Below are positions 1 through 9,284 of a stretch of DNA of 64,000 nucleotides, in pieces. Made by a program: the position numbers and the translations under genes. How positions within the stretch are numbered: the first letter of the stretch is position 1; each line of letters opens with the position of its first letter. The notes beneath the pieces were generated by a model. The model ran no database searches. It was given only the letters and a program-made list of their open reading frames with translations, and was not told the DNA's origin. The DNA lies in assembly GCF_904846415.1 (NCBI RefSeq), contig NZ_CAJHAR010000003.1, positions 62,001 to 126,000 on the forward strand, read 5' to 3'. This DNA is from Psychrobacter piscatorii. GTDB taxonomy: Bacteria > Pseudomonadota > Gammaproteobacteria > Pseudomonadales > Moraxellaceae.

Positions 1-58
1 TAATTGTCATTAAAAATTAAGCTGCTCAAGAAAATGTTTTTCTTAAAATTTTCCCAAT

Positions 59-96
59 AAAAAGCCCCTTTCGTATCAGTACGAAAAGGGCTTTTT
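59..96. terminator. Bidirectional intrinsic terminator
   Basis: An A-tract is followed by a GC-containing stem (AAAAAGCCC...TTTCGTA pairing with TACGAAAAGGGCTTTTT) around a 4-base loop, with T-runs on either side. It lies just downstream of the minus-strand DAHP synthase gene and could also end a plus-strand transcript entering from the left. Confidence 0.85.
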
Positions 97-132
97 AGTT
101 TTTGCTTGACGATATACTATCGTTAATGGCTA

Positions 133-1215
133 TTAACGATTCGGCAATACATCTTTTACCATATTACGTAAGCCGCGCAATGCGGTGACAGTGCTATCCC
201 AGTCTAGACAGCCATCAGTGATAGATTTACCGTACTCAAGCTGACTTAAATCAGCGGTTAGTTTTTGATTACCGCCTTTGAGGTGACTTTCAATCATCAT
301 GCCAATGATTGACTTATTACCATTTTGAATTTGCTCAGCGACGTTTTGGATGACCATTGGCTGTAGATAAGGATCTTTACCTGAGTTGGCATGGCTTGAG
401 TCAATCATGATTTTGCCATTGGTTTTGCCTTTTGCCAGCTCGTTCTCAACTTGAGCAACTGCCGTTTCATCATAATTAGGCTTGCCATTACCACCGCGAA
501 GTACCACGTGTGCGTAAGGATTACCTTTCGATTTGATGATCGAGACCTTACCATCTGATGATAGACCTAAGAAGCTATGACCTTCTTTAACGGCTTGCAT
601 CGCATTGACAGCAACCGTCATACCGCCGTCAGTACCGTTTTTGAAGCCAACTGGGCAAGACAAGCCTGAGCTCATTTCACGGTGTGTTTGGCTTTCGGTA
701 GTACGCGCGCCAATCGCTGACCAGCTGATCAAATCCTGCATGTACTGTGGTGTATTCGGATCAAGGGCTTCAGTCGCACAAGGCAAGCCTTTTTCATTCA
801 AATCAAGCAATAACTTGCGAGCAGTACGCAAGCCTTTTTCGATATCAAAGCTGTCATTCATGTCAGGGTCGTTGATCATGCCTTTCCAACCGACCGTGGT
901 ACGAGGTTTTTCAAAATAAACACGCATAACGACAAATACGCTGTCTTCGATCTCTTTTGCCAATACGGCCAAGCGATCGGCATATTCATGGGCCGCTTTG
1001 ATATCGTGGATAGAGCAGGGTCCAATGACCACAAACAGACGCTTGTCTTTACCGTCCAAGATATTTTGGATAGTGTTTCGACCGTTTAGTACGGTTTTGT
1101 ATGCATCGTCTGATAGAGGCAGCTCAGTTTTTAGCTCAGCGGGAGTAATCAAAGGAATAAATTTTTCAATATTCACGTCGTCAATGTCTGCATTATGGGT
1201 AACTGATGTTGTCAT
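133..1215 (-). CDS. aroG: 3-deoxy-7-phosphoheptulonate synthase, class I (AroF/G/H type)
   Basis: Condenses phosphoenolpyruvate and erythrose 4-phosphate to DAHP, the first step of the shikimate pathway, in the cytoplasm. At 360 residues it matches the length of the class I AroF/AroG/AroH enzymes. Family signatures are visible in order: VVIGPCSIHD near residue 65, MRVYFEKPRTTVGWKG near 97, IGARTTESQTHRE near 170, and a C-terminal IMIDSSHANSGK stretch with metal-ligand residues. Which aromatic amino acid inhibits it cannot be read from the sequence, so aroG is used generically. It is monocistronic, ends next to a strong terminator, and is divergent from lpxB across a 450-base spacer. Confidence 0.93.
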   Translation of the reverse strand: MTTSVTHNADIDDVNIEKFIPLITPAELKTELPLSDDAYKTVLNGRNTIQNILDGKDKRLFVVIGPCSIHDIKAAHEYADRLAVLAKEIEDSVFVVMRVYFEKPRTTVGWKGMINDPDMNDSFDIEKGLRTARKLLLDLNEKGLPCATEALDPNTPQYMQDLISWSAIGARTTESQTHREMSSGLSCPVGFKNGTDGGMTVAVNAMQAVKEGHSFLGLSSDGKVSIIKSKGNPYAHVVLRGGNGKPNYDETAVAQVENELAKGKTNGKIMIDSSHANSGKDPYLQPMVIQNVAEQIQNGNKSIIGMMIESHLKGGNQKLTADLSQLEYGKSITDGCLDWDSTVTALRGLRNMVKDVLPNR

Positions 1216-1665
1216 GGTTATATATCGTCTAGCTGATTTATAGGAATATTCATTATGCGGACAAAAGTGTTGGTTGACAAGGGTAGTCCGGTAGTTAATT
1301 GACTGATAACTGGAATGAGGAAACTAAAACTTAGTTATACTTACACATGATTAAGGTTATATTTGAATTCGCAAATGCACGTTTGGTATTTCGTTTTTCT
1401 GTCTATTAATAAGGATGTATTGAATACTGGGTGCTCAACGCTTAGATTTTATGCGTGAATTTAGCTATTTGTATCATCGTCACGTATGATAGCGACCGCG
1501 ATGATTTTATGACCACACTAAAATGCTTGCACACTAACACATGAATGCCAAAAAATAGGCACAGATAAAATGTGTATGTCATCAATCTCTATCATTGACT
1601 GACTGTGTTATATTTTACAACAACGATTTATTTTATTTGTATATCTTTAATATTGAGAGCTTGTC
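1216..1665. other. Intergenic spacer between divergent aroG and lpxB
   Basis: About 450 AT-rich bases that must contain the promoters of both divergent genes. I saw no convincing ORF, tRNA, leader peptide or strong hairpin. A TRAP- or TyrR-type operator could not be recognised by eye. Confidence 0.5.
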
Positions 1666-2982
1666 ATGACAGATTCTGCTACGTCTCATACACATACTGA
1701 TTCCATCAGCCAAACAGAGACGGATTTTAATAAACCTAAAACGACTACCACGCCGCTAGTGATAGCCATTGTCGCGGGTGAAGTGTCAGGTGATAGTTTA
1801 GGCGCAGATTTTATGCAACAGATGAATAATCTGCGTGATGACATCGTTTGGGTAGGCGTGGGCGGCACTAAAATGCAAGCGCAAGGATTGCAAAGTATTT
1901 TCCCATTAGAGCGTTTGGCAGTGATGGGACTGGTTGAAGTCATGGCACAGCTACCAGATTTGCTCAAAGCACGCCGCGAGCTATTGAGTGCGTTTAAGAG
2001 GGCCAATATCGATTGGTTTGTCGGTATTGATGCACCTGATTTTAACCTACGGGTCGCTAAGAAACTCAAGCCACAAGGCGTGTTCTGTGTGCAATATGTC
2101 AGTCCTTCTATTTGGGCATGGCGTGAGTCGCGTATACATAATATTAAAGCGGCAACTGATTTGGTATTGTGCCTATTCCCATTTGAGCTACCGGTTTATG
2201 AACGCCATAATCATCCGGCGATCTGTGTGGGGCATCCGTTGCTACGAACCATTGATCAAGCATTGATAGACACGCCAATCAATCAGCGCCGTAGCGAGCT
2301 GGTCTGGCAAAATGATGGTCTGCAGCAGTTTTTTATTGAACGGTTTGATGATGTCAGCCAGCTTATCTGCGTGATGCCGGGCTCTCGGCGTGGCGAAATT
2401 ACCGCTATCTTGCCATTGATGCTCGACGGCATTCAAAAGCTCATACTACTAGATCCAAAGCTGTGTTTTATCATTCCAACGGTTGATCAAAATCACCAAT
2501 ATATTGTGCAAGAAGTCATTGATCAATGTTCAGAGCAATTGCGGGCAGCTATCGTCGTCGTCTACGATGATACTCAGCCAGAGTTTAGTCAGCATGCGAT
2601 GGCAGCGTCAGATATCGTGATGCTAGCCTCTGGGACAGCAACGCTGGAAGCGATGCTGCTTGAGCGTCCGATGGTGGTGGTTTATCAATTGAATCAGATC
2701 ACTTATCAGATTGCCAAACGTCTGGTAAAGGTGCCTTATGTGGCACTGCCTAACATTTTGGCTAATGCGCCGATTGTGCCTGAGCTTATTCAAGAGCAGG
2801 CAAGCGGGGATAATATTTGCCGTACGGTAATGCGTTTATTACAGCCACGTGCTTATGCTGAGCAATTAAAAGACCTGTTGGCGACAAAACACACGTTGCA
2901 GCAGCAAAGTAATCATGAGCCCGCAAATAGCGTGATTGAACAATATTTTATGAGCGATAGTAAAGCCTCCAATCTTACCTAA
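1666..2982 (+). CDS. lpxB: Lipid-A-disaccharide synthase
   Basis: Glycosyltransferase (GT19) that joins UDP-2,3-diacylglucosamine and lipid X to make the lipid A disaccharide at the inner membrane surface. The motif [12 protein letters not shown] begins near residue 37, with [11 protein letters not shown] further on, MPGSRRGEI in the middle, and a C-terminal donor-site stretch around [20 protein letters not shown]. It is 438 residues, longer than the roughly 380 usual in enterics, because of a low-complexity Ser/Thr-rich N-terminus of about 30 residues and a short C-terminal tail. rnhB begins only 22 bases after its stop, as in many Proteobacteria where the two are co-transcribed. Confidence 0.96.
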   Translation: MTDSATSHTHTDSISQTETDFNKPKTTTTPLVIAIVAGEVSGDSLGADFMQQMNNLRDDIVWVGVGGTKMQAQGLQSIFPLERLAVMGLVEVMAQLPDLLKARRELLSAFKRANIDWFVGIDAPDFNLRVAKKLKPQGVFCVQYVSPSIWAWRESRIHNIKAATDLVLCLFPFELPVYERHNHPAICVGHPLLRTIDQALIDTPINQRRSELVWQNDGLQQFFIERFDDVSQLICVMPGSRRGEITAILPLMLDGIQKLILLDPKLCFIIPTVDQNHQYIVQEVIDQCSEQLRAAIVVVYDDTQPEFSQHAMAASDIVMLASGTATLEAMLLERPMVVVYQLNQITYQIAKRLVKVPYVALPNILANAPIVPELIQEQASGDNICRTVMRLLQPRAYAEQLKDLLATKHTLQQQSNHEPANSVIEQYFMSDSKASNLT

Positions 2983-3004
2983 CCCAGAAAGACTTTCTAA
3001 TATT

Positions 3005-3877
3005 ATGCAAATTCAACCTAGCACAGAAAATCTAGCCCAGATAATTGACGTCACTATTAATCATATCGATGTCAAAGGGCAATATCTTCAATTGGCGGCG
3101 CCTATACGCTTATATGGACAGTTGAATACCTCCAAGCTGTTTGCTCAATATGAGCGCGATGAAGTGCAAAGCTCAAAACAGTCAATATTAAAAATCGGCG
3201 TTGATGAAGCAGGACGTGGACCATTACTAGGCAGTGTCAATGTGGCCGCTGCGATATTGCCTTCGACTTGGTCAGGATTGATTGAGGAACAACCACTCAA
3301 AGACACGCCATTGTCGATACTGACAGATTCCAAAAAGCTGAGTGAAAAAAAGCGCGATCTTCTTTATCCATTGGTACAGCAGCATGCAGTCGGTTATATC
3401 ATCGCTGATATACCAGCAGCCGTTATCGACCAAGTTAATATTTTGCAGGCAACCATGCTCGGTATGCGGTTGTGTACTGAAGCCTTGCTAGAAGCAGTTT
3501 TTAAATATCTTTCTAAAACTAAAAGTCTTGGCATATCACTTGATAAATTACAGGTAGAGGCGTTGTTTGATGGTAATCGTTGTCCTGAGCTGAATACGGC
3601 TAAGATTGAAGCGATGGGTATCTTACCATCGGACATTGACTGTCAAGCATGGGTGAAGGGTGATGCACGTCATACCAGTATCGCAGCGGCTAGTATATTG
3701 GCAAAAGTGAGCCGTGATGAAACCATGTATGCCCTTGATATGCAGCATCCAGAATATGGTATTGCCAAACATAAAGGCTATCCAACTCGCGCACATATGG
3801 AAGCCATTGAGAGACATGGTGTCTTATCAGCACATAGGCGCAGCTTTGCACCAGTGCGAAAGGCATTAGAGAGCTAA
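3005..3877 (+). CDS. rnhB: Ribonuclease HII
   Basis: Cleaves RNA in RNA-DNA hybrids and starts removal of single ribonucleotides from DNA. The catalytic core opens with GVDEAGRGP (Asp67, Glu68), followed by a third acidic residue in ALFDGNRCP and the fourth in [16 protein letters not shown]. At 290 residues it is well over the usual 200-210: an extra N-terminal segment of about 60 residues precedes the core, and there is a Lys/Ser-rich insertion around residues 165-175. The extension is in frame and begins close behind lpxB, so it is probably translated, although an internal start near the core cannot be excluded. Confidence 0.94.
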   Translation: MQIQPSTENLAQIIDVTINHIDVKGQYLQLAAPIRLYGQLNTSKLFAQYERDEVQSSKQSILKIGVDEAGRGPLLGSVNVAAAILPSTWSGLIEEQPLKDTPLSILTDSKKLSEKKRDLLYPLVQQHAVGYIIADIPAAVIDQVNILQATMLGMRLCTEALLEAVFKYLSKTKSLGISLDKLQVEALFDGNRCPELNTAKIEAMGILPSDIDCQAWVKGDARHTSIAAASILAKVSRDETMYALDMQHPEYGIAKHKGYPTRAHMEAIERHGVLSAHRRSFAPVRKALES

Positions 3878-4123
3878 TTTTAAACAATAGTATCTCGTCT
3901 GAAAATCGTCTAATAATAAGAATCTAATGTTCTAGCAGAAAGAAGCCATCTATCTATGTTAACCGATGGGTAAATTTCCAGAAAAATAGCGAGCGAAAGT
4001 TTATAAAATGTAATACAATATGTTACTCTTAGTATAAAATACTGTTAAATCAATGACTAAGCTTTTATTTTGAGTTTTATTCTCACTATGAATTATATAT
4101 ATTACTATTTTATAGGATAAAAA

Positions 4124-5365
4124 ATGATGGCTCATACCCCTCAAAAGAACCTTGCTGTAGTGCTTTTCTTAGCGGTATTTTTAACGGCCTGCGGCGGTGG
4201 TGACTCTGATAATGGTTCTGCACCTAACGAATCACCGAGCCAGCCACAAGAAGCAGTTGTTTCAGAACCAATGACTTCAGCACCAGTAACAGCGACGCCT
4301 GATGAGCAGGATAGTGAGCCAAGCGATAGTAATCCCATTAATGAAAGCAACGCGCCAACTGAGAATAATCCACAAGCAGCCTTAAGTGCTAATAATCAAT
4401 TCAGTCTTGCAAGAACCAGTTGTGGCTTAGGTGGTTTATCTGTTGATACGGCGCTTGATGATATTGCGATTAAGCACGCAAATTATATTAAATACGTATT
4501 TGCTAATAGCTCGCCGACCAGTTTCAATGCGCATGTCGAAAATAAAATCAGTGATATTGCCAGTGTGACAGGTAGCAATAACCCATTCTTCGGTGGCTTA
4601 GATTTTTCAGATCGCTTATTAAACGCAAAATACAGCAACGCACAATATGGCGCCACAGAAAATATTGCTCAATCTGTCTATTACAGTTCAGCAAGAAGTT
4701 TTCTGAAAACAGATGTGGTGGCAACCGCAATGGCAAAGTCATTGTTAGCAGCCCCCTATCATTTGCGCTCTTTGATGTTACCACCTTCGAGTTTGATAGG
4801 TACAGGAATGGTCACCTATAAACCTGATGCCAAAAATCCAGCTCTTAATCAAGGTTATGTATTGGTTAGCCATGCCTCAGCGACTAGAGCAACTAAAGAT
4901 AAGACAGCAGAAGGTGTTTTTACTTATCCATGTCAAGGTGTGACTGATACAGTAACTGCTCTTTATAATGAGTCGCCAAACCCTGTTAGAGGGACAGGTC
5001 GCGATTTGCGTACCGATCCTATCGGACAGCCTGTTTATGTGAGTATGCCATCAGCGAACAAGATCAAAGTAAGCAACATCAAGTTCCGAGATACTCAGCG
5101 AAATACTAATGTACCGATTCAGTTGATCGACTTTGATAACGATCCGTATGTGAACACCAACTACGCATTACCAGCGAATGAAGCATTTATTTTGCCATTA
5201 ACAGATGCACTAAAGAGCTGCGAAGTTAATCGTGCGGCAAATCAAAGTCAGCAATGTGGCCTTTATGGCAATACAAAGTATCAAGTGAGCTTTGATATCT
5301 TGGTTGATGATAAAAGCTTAGAAAGTAAGTCATTCACTTTTACGACGGGTAAGGTAAATTATTAG
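4124..5365 (+). CDS. CAP-superfamily (SCP-like) lipoprotein
   Basis: A predicted exported lipoprotein: a hydrophobic signal segment ends in a LTAC lipobox (Cys near residue 24) followed by GGGDSDN, then a Ser/Pro/Glu-rich linker to about residue 90. The folded part resembles a CAP/SCP domain: a helix with DTALDDIAIKHANYIK, a GATENIAQS stretch comparable to the GENIA motif, and APYHLRSLMLP...IGTGMV comparable to the region 'GHR.NLL.P....IG.G'. The last 130 residues are an additional beta-rich domain of unknown role. The usual CAP histidine/glutamate tetrad is only partly recognisable. It is monocistronic and ends at a strong terminator. Family assignment is by motif reading only. Confidence 0.75.
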   Translation: MMAHTPQKNLAVVLFLAVFLTACGGGDSDNGSAPNESPSQPQEAVVSEPMTSAPVTATPDEQDSEPSDSNPINESNAPTENNPQAALSANNQFSLARTSCGLGGLSVDTALDDIAIKHANYIKYVFANSSPTSFNAHVENKISDIASVTGSNNPFFGGLDFSDRLLNAKYSNAQYGATENIAQSVYYSSARSFLKTDVVATAMAKSLLAAPYHLRSLMLPPSSLIGTGMVTYKPDAKNPALNQGYVLVSHASATRATKDKTAEGVFTYPCQGVTDTVTALYNESPNPVRGTGRDLRTDPIGQPVYVSMPSANKIKVSNIKFRDTQRNTNVPIQLIDFDNDPYVNTNYALPANEAFILPLTDALKSCEVNRAANQSQQCGLYGNTKYQVSFDILVDDKSLESKSFTFTTGKVNY

Positions 5366-5393
5366 TTAAGCCGTTTAATCAATCGTACAAGCG

Positions 5394-5432
5394 AAAGGGC
5401 TGAACCAGATAACTGGTTCAGCCCTTTTTTTT
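5394..5432 (+). terminator. Intrinsic terminator of the CAP lipoprotein gene
   Basis: A perfect 15-bp stem (AAAGGGCTGAACCAG with its complement) and a 4-base loop at 5409-5412, followed by eight T residues, 30 bases after the stop codon. Confidence 0.93.
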
Positions 5433-5486
5433 ATATGAAGCAACTATAAAAATGTGACAAAGTAAGCAGACTGACTAAAATTTACT

Positions 5487-6152
5487 TTAAAACGATGAGT
5501 TTGGCTGTTGCAAAAAGGCTTTTTCATCCTCAGTTGATTTGCGCTCTAGTACCTCATTACGATGTGGATAACGCCCAAATTGATCAATAATCTCTTTATG
5601 ACGATATTCAAAATCTAGCGTGGTTGCATCGTCTAATTGCTTAAATAATGGTAGATAACGGTCGTGAATCAGCGCTGACTCAGAGTGCATAAACGGTATG
5701 ATCATAAATCGACGCCATTGCATCGGTAAGGTATCAAAGTATGGCTGCTGAATGGCTTCTTGTGCTAAGACTAATGCCATACCGTCTTGGGCAAAAGCAC
5801 AGGCTTGTTCGCGACATAGGTTTCGTGAAAACTGATCTAAGACAATGATTTCTGCCAGTCGCCCTGCTAGCGCTGTTATTGAGCTATTGCCATCTAGAGA
5901 AGATTCTGCGAGGCGCCATTGAACGCATTCACCTTGCTTTGCTGCCTGCCAAATGTCACCAAACTTATCCTTTATCTGCTTATCAAAACGATCGTTTTGT
6001 TCAAACCAACACGCTTCGTTATCTTTATCAAACCAAAAATCCAATACTGCGCGCGCATCCGGATCTAGATAGGTCAAATCTATACTTTTTGGATCGAGTT
6101 GAGAGGCATGGGATCGACTGGCAGAGGTGGAATAATCGGTTGAGAGTGCCAT
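5487..6152 (-). CDS. DUF924 family protein
   Basis: A cytoplasmic alpha-helical protein of 221 residues with the DUF924 pattern: VLDFWFD near residue 37, LAEIIVLDQFSRNL in the middle, a long stretch containing PFMHSE, and FGRYPHRN near the C-terminus. The family is widespread in Proteobacteria, has a TPR-like fold and no established biochemical function. The first 30 residues are Ser-rich and probably disordered. It is convergent with the CAP lipoprotein gene and divergent from nspC. Confidence 0.85.
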   Translation of the reverse strand: MALSTDYSTSASRSHASQLDPKSIDLTYLDPDARAVLDFWFDKDNEACWFEQNDRFDKQIKDKFGDIWQAAKQGECVQWRLAESSLDGNSSITALAGRLAEIIVLDQFSRNLCREQACAFAQDGMALVLAQEAIQQPYFDTLPMQWRRFMIIPFMHSESALIHDRYLPLFKQLDDATTLDFEYRHKEIIDQFGRYPHRNEVLERKSTEDEKAFLQQPNSSF

Positions 6153-6251
6153 AAGATATTCTAATTATGATGGATTTAGTCTACTATAGCGCAAATATTT
6201 ATATCTGTCTGTCAAGATACCAACAGCAGAGTGTCTATTAGGTAACCTATT

Positions 6252-7493
6252 ATGAATGCAAAAAATTTAGAAAATTCTGTGAACGCGACATTGCCACCAA
6301 CGCCTTACTACGTGCTTGATGAAGCGTCCATCGTTGCCAATATGAAAATCATCGCTAGGCTATGTGAGCTGTCTGGTACAAAAGCATTATTGGCACTAAA
6401 ATGCTTTGCCACATGGGGTGTATTTGATGTGATGCAGCCTTATCTGCATGGCACGACTTCATCTTCACTTAACGAAGTCAGATTGGGCTATGAGACCTTT
6501 GGCAATAATGCAAATGCCAGTAGCCAAGATAAAAAAGAAACGCACGCTTATAGCGTCGCCTATAGCGCAGATGAAATTCCTGAAGTACTGAGCTATGCTG
6601 ATAAAATTATCTTTAACTCAATCTCACAGCTAACTGCTTTTAAAGATCAAGCGGCAGCGCAAGGTGTTCCAGTAGGCTTACGATTAAATCCAAAAACCAG
6701 TAACTCATCATTTTTGATTGCTGATCCTGCACGTCCATTTAGTCGTTTGGGTGAGCACGATAAAGACAAAATTGCAGCAGTGCTTGGAGGCATCACTGGC
6801 GTTATGATTCATAACAACTGTGAGAACGATAGTTTTGAGGATTTTAGCGAAAGTTTGGCTGATATCGAAGCCAGATTTGGTGATATTTTGCAGCAGCTTG
6901 ATTGGGTCAGCTTGGGTGGCGGTATTCATTTTATCGCTCCTAACTATCCGCTAGAGAAGCTGGCCGACAGACTAAAAGTGTTTAGCGAAACTTATGGCGT
7001 GCAAGTCTATCTTGAACCAGGTGAGGCGAGCATTCACGGCGCAGGCACTTTGGTCACGACGGTGTTAGACACGATGCATAATCAAAAAAACTTAGCAGTC
7101 GTTGATGCTTCTATTGAAGCGCACATGCTTGATCTACTAATTTATCGTGAGTCAGCACCGATTTCTGCGATCAATAATACTTCTGCCAATATTGCACCTA
7201 CTGGTAATCCAACAGAAGCTGCGCCATCTGAAACTAATGCTGAGTCAGCAGACCATACCATTATTTATGGTCGTTCTTGCTTGGCAGGGGATATCTTTGG
7301 TGAGTATGCATTACCGAGTAATCTTCAGATAGGCGATCAAATTGCCTTTGGTAATGCGGCAGGTTATACGATGGTTAAGAAAAACTGGTTTAACGGTGTC
7401 AATATGCCAGCGATAGTGATTCGCCGTTTGGATGGCAGTATCGATATCCAACGTGAGTTTGACTATGAGGAATATAAAGCCAGCCTATCTTAA
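6252..7493 (+). CDS. nspC: Carboxynorspermidine decarboxylase
   Basis: PLP-dependent fold III decarboxylase that removes the carboxyl group from carboxynorspermidine or carboxyspermidine, the last step of the non-SAM polyamine pathway. The PLP lysine is Lys50 in LLALKCFA. A GGGIHF glycine-rich phosphate-binding loop lies near residue 225, EPGEA near 257, and the C-terminal YGRSCLAGD carries the catalytic Cys-Asp pair. Between roughly residues 300 and 335 there is an Asn/Thr/Ala/Pro-rich insertion that looks unstructured. The partner carboxy(nor)spermidine dehydrogenase follows 306 bases downstream with its own promoter and leader. Confidence 0.93.
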   Translation: MNAKNLENSVNATLPPTPYYVLDEASIVANMKIIARLCELSGTKALLALKCFATWGVFDVMQPYLHGTTSSSLNEVRLGYETFGNNANASSQDKKETHAYSVAYSADEIPEVLSYADKIIFNSISQLTAFKDQAAAQGVPVGLRLNPKTSNSSFLIADPARPFSRLGEHDKDKIAAVLGGITGVMIHNNCENDSFEDFSESLADIEARFGDILQQLDWVSLGGGIHFIAPNYPLEKLADRLKVFSETYGVQVYLEPGEASIHGAGTLVTTVLDTMHNQKNLAVVDASIEAHMLDLLIYRESAPISAINNTSANIAPTGNPTEAAPSETNAESADHTIIYGRSCLAGDIFGEYALPSNLQIGDQIAFGNAAGYTMVKKNWFNGVNMPAIVIRRLDGSIDIQREFDYEEYKASLS

Positions 7494-7639
7494 GCCTTAG
7501 TAGCCTTAGCTTTTAAGACTATGCCATTGTCGGGTTTTTGTATTTTAATGTTTAAAAAACAAAGGCTTAACCTGTATTAGTAGACATTTTAATATCTCTA
7601 CTTTTTATACATATTTTTTACCGATAAGGGAATAAAAAT

Positions 7640-7648
7640 TGTTATAAT
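7640..7648 (+). promoter_or_regulatory. Extended -10 promoter of the carboxynorspermidine synthase gene
   Basis: A perfect TGnTATAAT extended -10 element, followed directly by a GC-rich discriminator (CGCGTCGGGC) of the type seen at stable-RNA and growth-rate-controlled promoters. No good -35 hexamer lies at the usual distance, as is common for extended -10 promoters. The predicted start is near 7654-7656. Confidence 0.65.
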
Positions 7649-7650
7649 CG

Positions 7651-7799
7651 CGTCGGGCAAATACTAGAGTGGTATCTGCCCGACGGGTGCGTGGGTTTTC
7701 CTCGGTCTTCCTTTTTAATTCACGCATATCATTCACTCGTTTCTGTTTTGCATAGCCGCAATCAATGGTATCGACAGGGACACAAAGGAGGATTGTTCA
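7651..7799 (+). promoter_or_regulatory. Structured 5' leader with possible anti-Shine-Dalgarno (riboswitch-like)
   Basis: About 145 untranslated bases precede the dehydrogenase start. Hairpin 1 pairs CGTCGGGCA (7651-7659) with TGCCCGACG (7677-7685), with a smaller stem inside. A second helix can pair GTGCGTG (7687-7693) with CACGCAT (7721-7727). A TCTTCCTTT element (7706-7714), held within helix 2, is complementary over nine bases (one G-U) to the ribosome-binding site AAAGGAGGA (7784-7792). CAATC (7760-7764) can also pair with GATTG (7791-7795). I do not recognise a named riboswitch class. Control by a polyamine or precursor is an inference from context. Confidence 0.5.
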
Positions 7800-9074
7800 T
7801 TGAACACAAACCAACAAGCCAAATCTAACAAAAAAGACGTACTCATCATCGGAGCAGGCGGTGTCGCTCAAGTGGTCGCGCATAAATGTGCGATGCATAA
7901 CGATGTGCTTGGCGAGATCCATATCGCCTCACGTACCAAAGACAAATGCGATGCTATCGCGCAGAGTGTCAAAGAAAAAGACAGCTTCAAACAAGTTGCG
8001 GTCTTGCATACGCATCAGGTCGATGCGATGGACAGCCAAGCACTCGTGCAGCTGATACAAGACACAAAAATACAGATACTTATTAATGTTGGCTCGGCAT
8101 TTATCAATATGACCGTACTAGAAGCCTGCATTGAGACAGGTACTGCTTATATAGATACGGCTATCCATGAAGATCCGCGCAAGATTTGTGAGACACCGCC
8201 GTGGTACAACAACTACGAGTGGCAACGCAAACAGCGCTGTGCAGATAACAACGTCACTGCTATTTTAGGCGCAGGGTTTGATCCTGGTATGGTCAACGCT
8301 TATGCGCGTCTTGGCTACGACATGATGGATGCAGGTTCAGTGACTGATATTGATATTATCGATATCAATGCGGGCAGTCATGGCAAATACTTTGCGACTA
8401 ACTTTGACCCGGAGATCAACTTCCGTGAGTTCACCGGTACGGTTTATTCTTGGCAAGACAGCAAATGGCAGTCTAACAAGATGTTTGAAGTTAAACGTAC
8501 GGATGACTTGCCAGTTGTAGGCGTGCAGAACAGTTATCTGAGTGGTCATGATGAAGTGCATTCATTGTCAGCCAACTTAGATGTGCCAAACATCCGCTTT
8601 TGGATGGGCTTTGGTGAGCATTACATCAATGTATTCACGGTCTTACAAAGCTTAGGATTGCTTTCTGAGCAGCCAGTGACGACTGCTGAAGGTCAAGAAG
8701 TGGTACCACTGAAAGTCGTTAAAGCGGTACTACCAGATCCAAGCTCACTTGCACCGAACTATACAGGTAAGACCTGCATTGGTGACAAAGTCAAAGGCAA
8801 GATCAATGGTGTTGATAGCGAAGTCTTTATCTATAATGTCTCAGATCATAAAGATGCTTACAACGAAGTTGGTAGCCAAGGTATCTCTTATACCGCAGGC
8901 GTACCACCTGTTGCTGCTGCAATACTAGTCGCGACTGGCGAATGGGATGCAGGCAAAATGGTCAACGTCGAAGAGTTAGATGCCAAGCCATTTATCAATC
9001 TACTAAACAAGATTGGTCTGCCAACGCGTATTAAAGATAGCGAAGGTGATAGAGCGCTTGAGTTTGATATTTAA
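7800..9074 (+). CDS. Carboxynorspermidine (carboxyspermidine) synthase, saccharopine dehydrogenase family
   Basis: NAD(P)H-dependent enzyme that condenses aspartate semialdehyde with a diamine (diaminopropane or putrescine) to give carboxynorspermidine or carboxyspermidine, the substrate of NspC. The Rossmann motif VLIIGAGGVAQVVAHKC begins near residue 14. GAGFDPGMVNAYARL near 158 and the C-terminal VPPVAAAIL segment fit the LYS1-like family. Its 424 residues are within the usual range. The start is TTG at 7800, chosen because an almost perfect ribosome-binding site (AAAGGAGG, 7784-7791) lies 8 bases upstream and no ATG, GTG or other TTG is in frame nearby. Its neighbour nspC confirms the pathway over saccharopine metabolism. 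Confidence 0.92.
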   Translation: MNTNQQAKSNKKDVLIIGAGGVAQVVAHKCAMHNDVLGEIHIASRTKDKCDAIAQSVKEKDSFKQVAVLHTHQVDAMDSQALVQLIQDTKIQILINVGSAFINMTVLEACIETGTAYIDTAIHEDPRKICETPPWYNNYEWQRKQRCADNNVTAILGAGFDPGMVNAYARLGYDMMDAGSVTDIDIIDINAGSHGKYFATNFDPEINFREFTGTVYSWQDSKWQSNKMFEVKRTDDLPVVGVQNSYLSGHDEVHSLSANLDVPNIRFWMGFGEHYINVFTVLQSLGLLSEQPVTTAEGQEVVPLKVVKAVLPDPSSLAPNYTGKTCIGDKVKGKINGVDSEVFIYNVSDHKDAYNEVGSQGISYTAGVPPVAAAILVATGEWDAGKMVNVEELDAKPFINLLNKIGLPTRIKDSEGDRALEFDI

Positions 9075-9092
9075 TTAGAAAACGTTATTTAG

Positions 9093-9125
9093 AAAAGCCT
9101 GTCTTATATAGACAGGCTTTTTTGT
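9093..9125 (+). terminator. Intrinsic terminator of the carboxynorspermidine synthase gene
   Basis: An 11-bp stem (AAAAGCCTGTC with GACAGGCTTTT) around a 7-base loop, followed by T residues, 19 bases after the stop. Confidence 0.92.
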
Positions 9126-9284
9126 GTTTGATTGTATTGTAAAAAAGAGAAGCTTTATTCACTATTTTTATGGGATGATTAGATACTACTAACGAGGATT
9201 AAGATCTGAGTATTTTCAAGGTTGATCTATATAATGAATAAGATTTATGAAAGCTCGCCTGATATTTGAGAAATAGGATTAAAT

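Noticed and set aside
7651-7730. Leader before carboxynorspermidine synthase as a tRNA gene
   Set aside because: No T-loop, anticodon arm or CCA-like acceptor arrangement is present.
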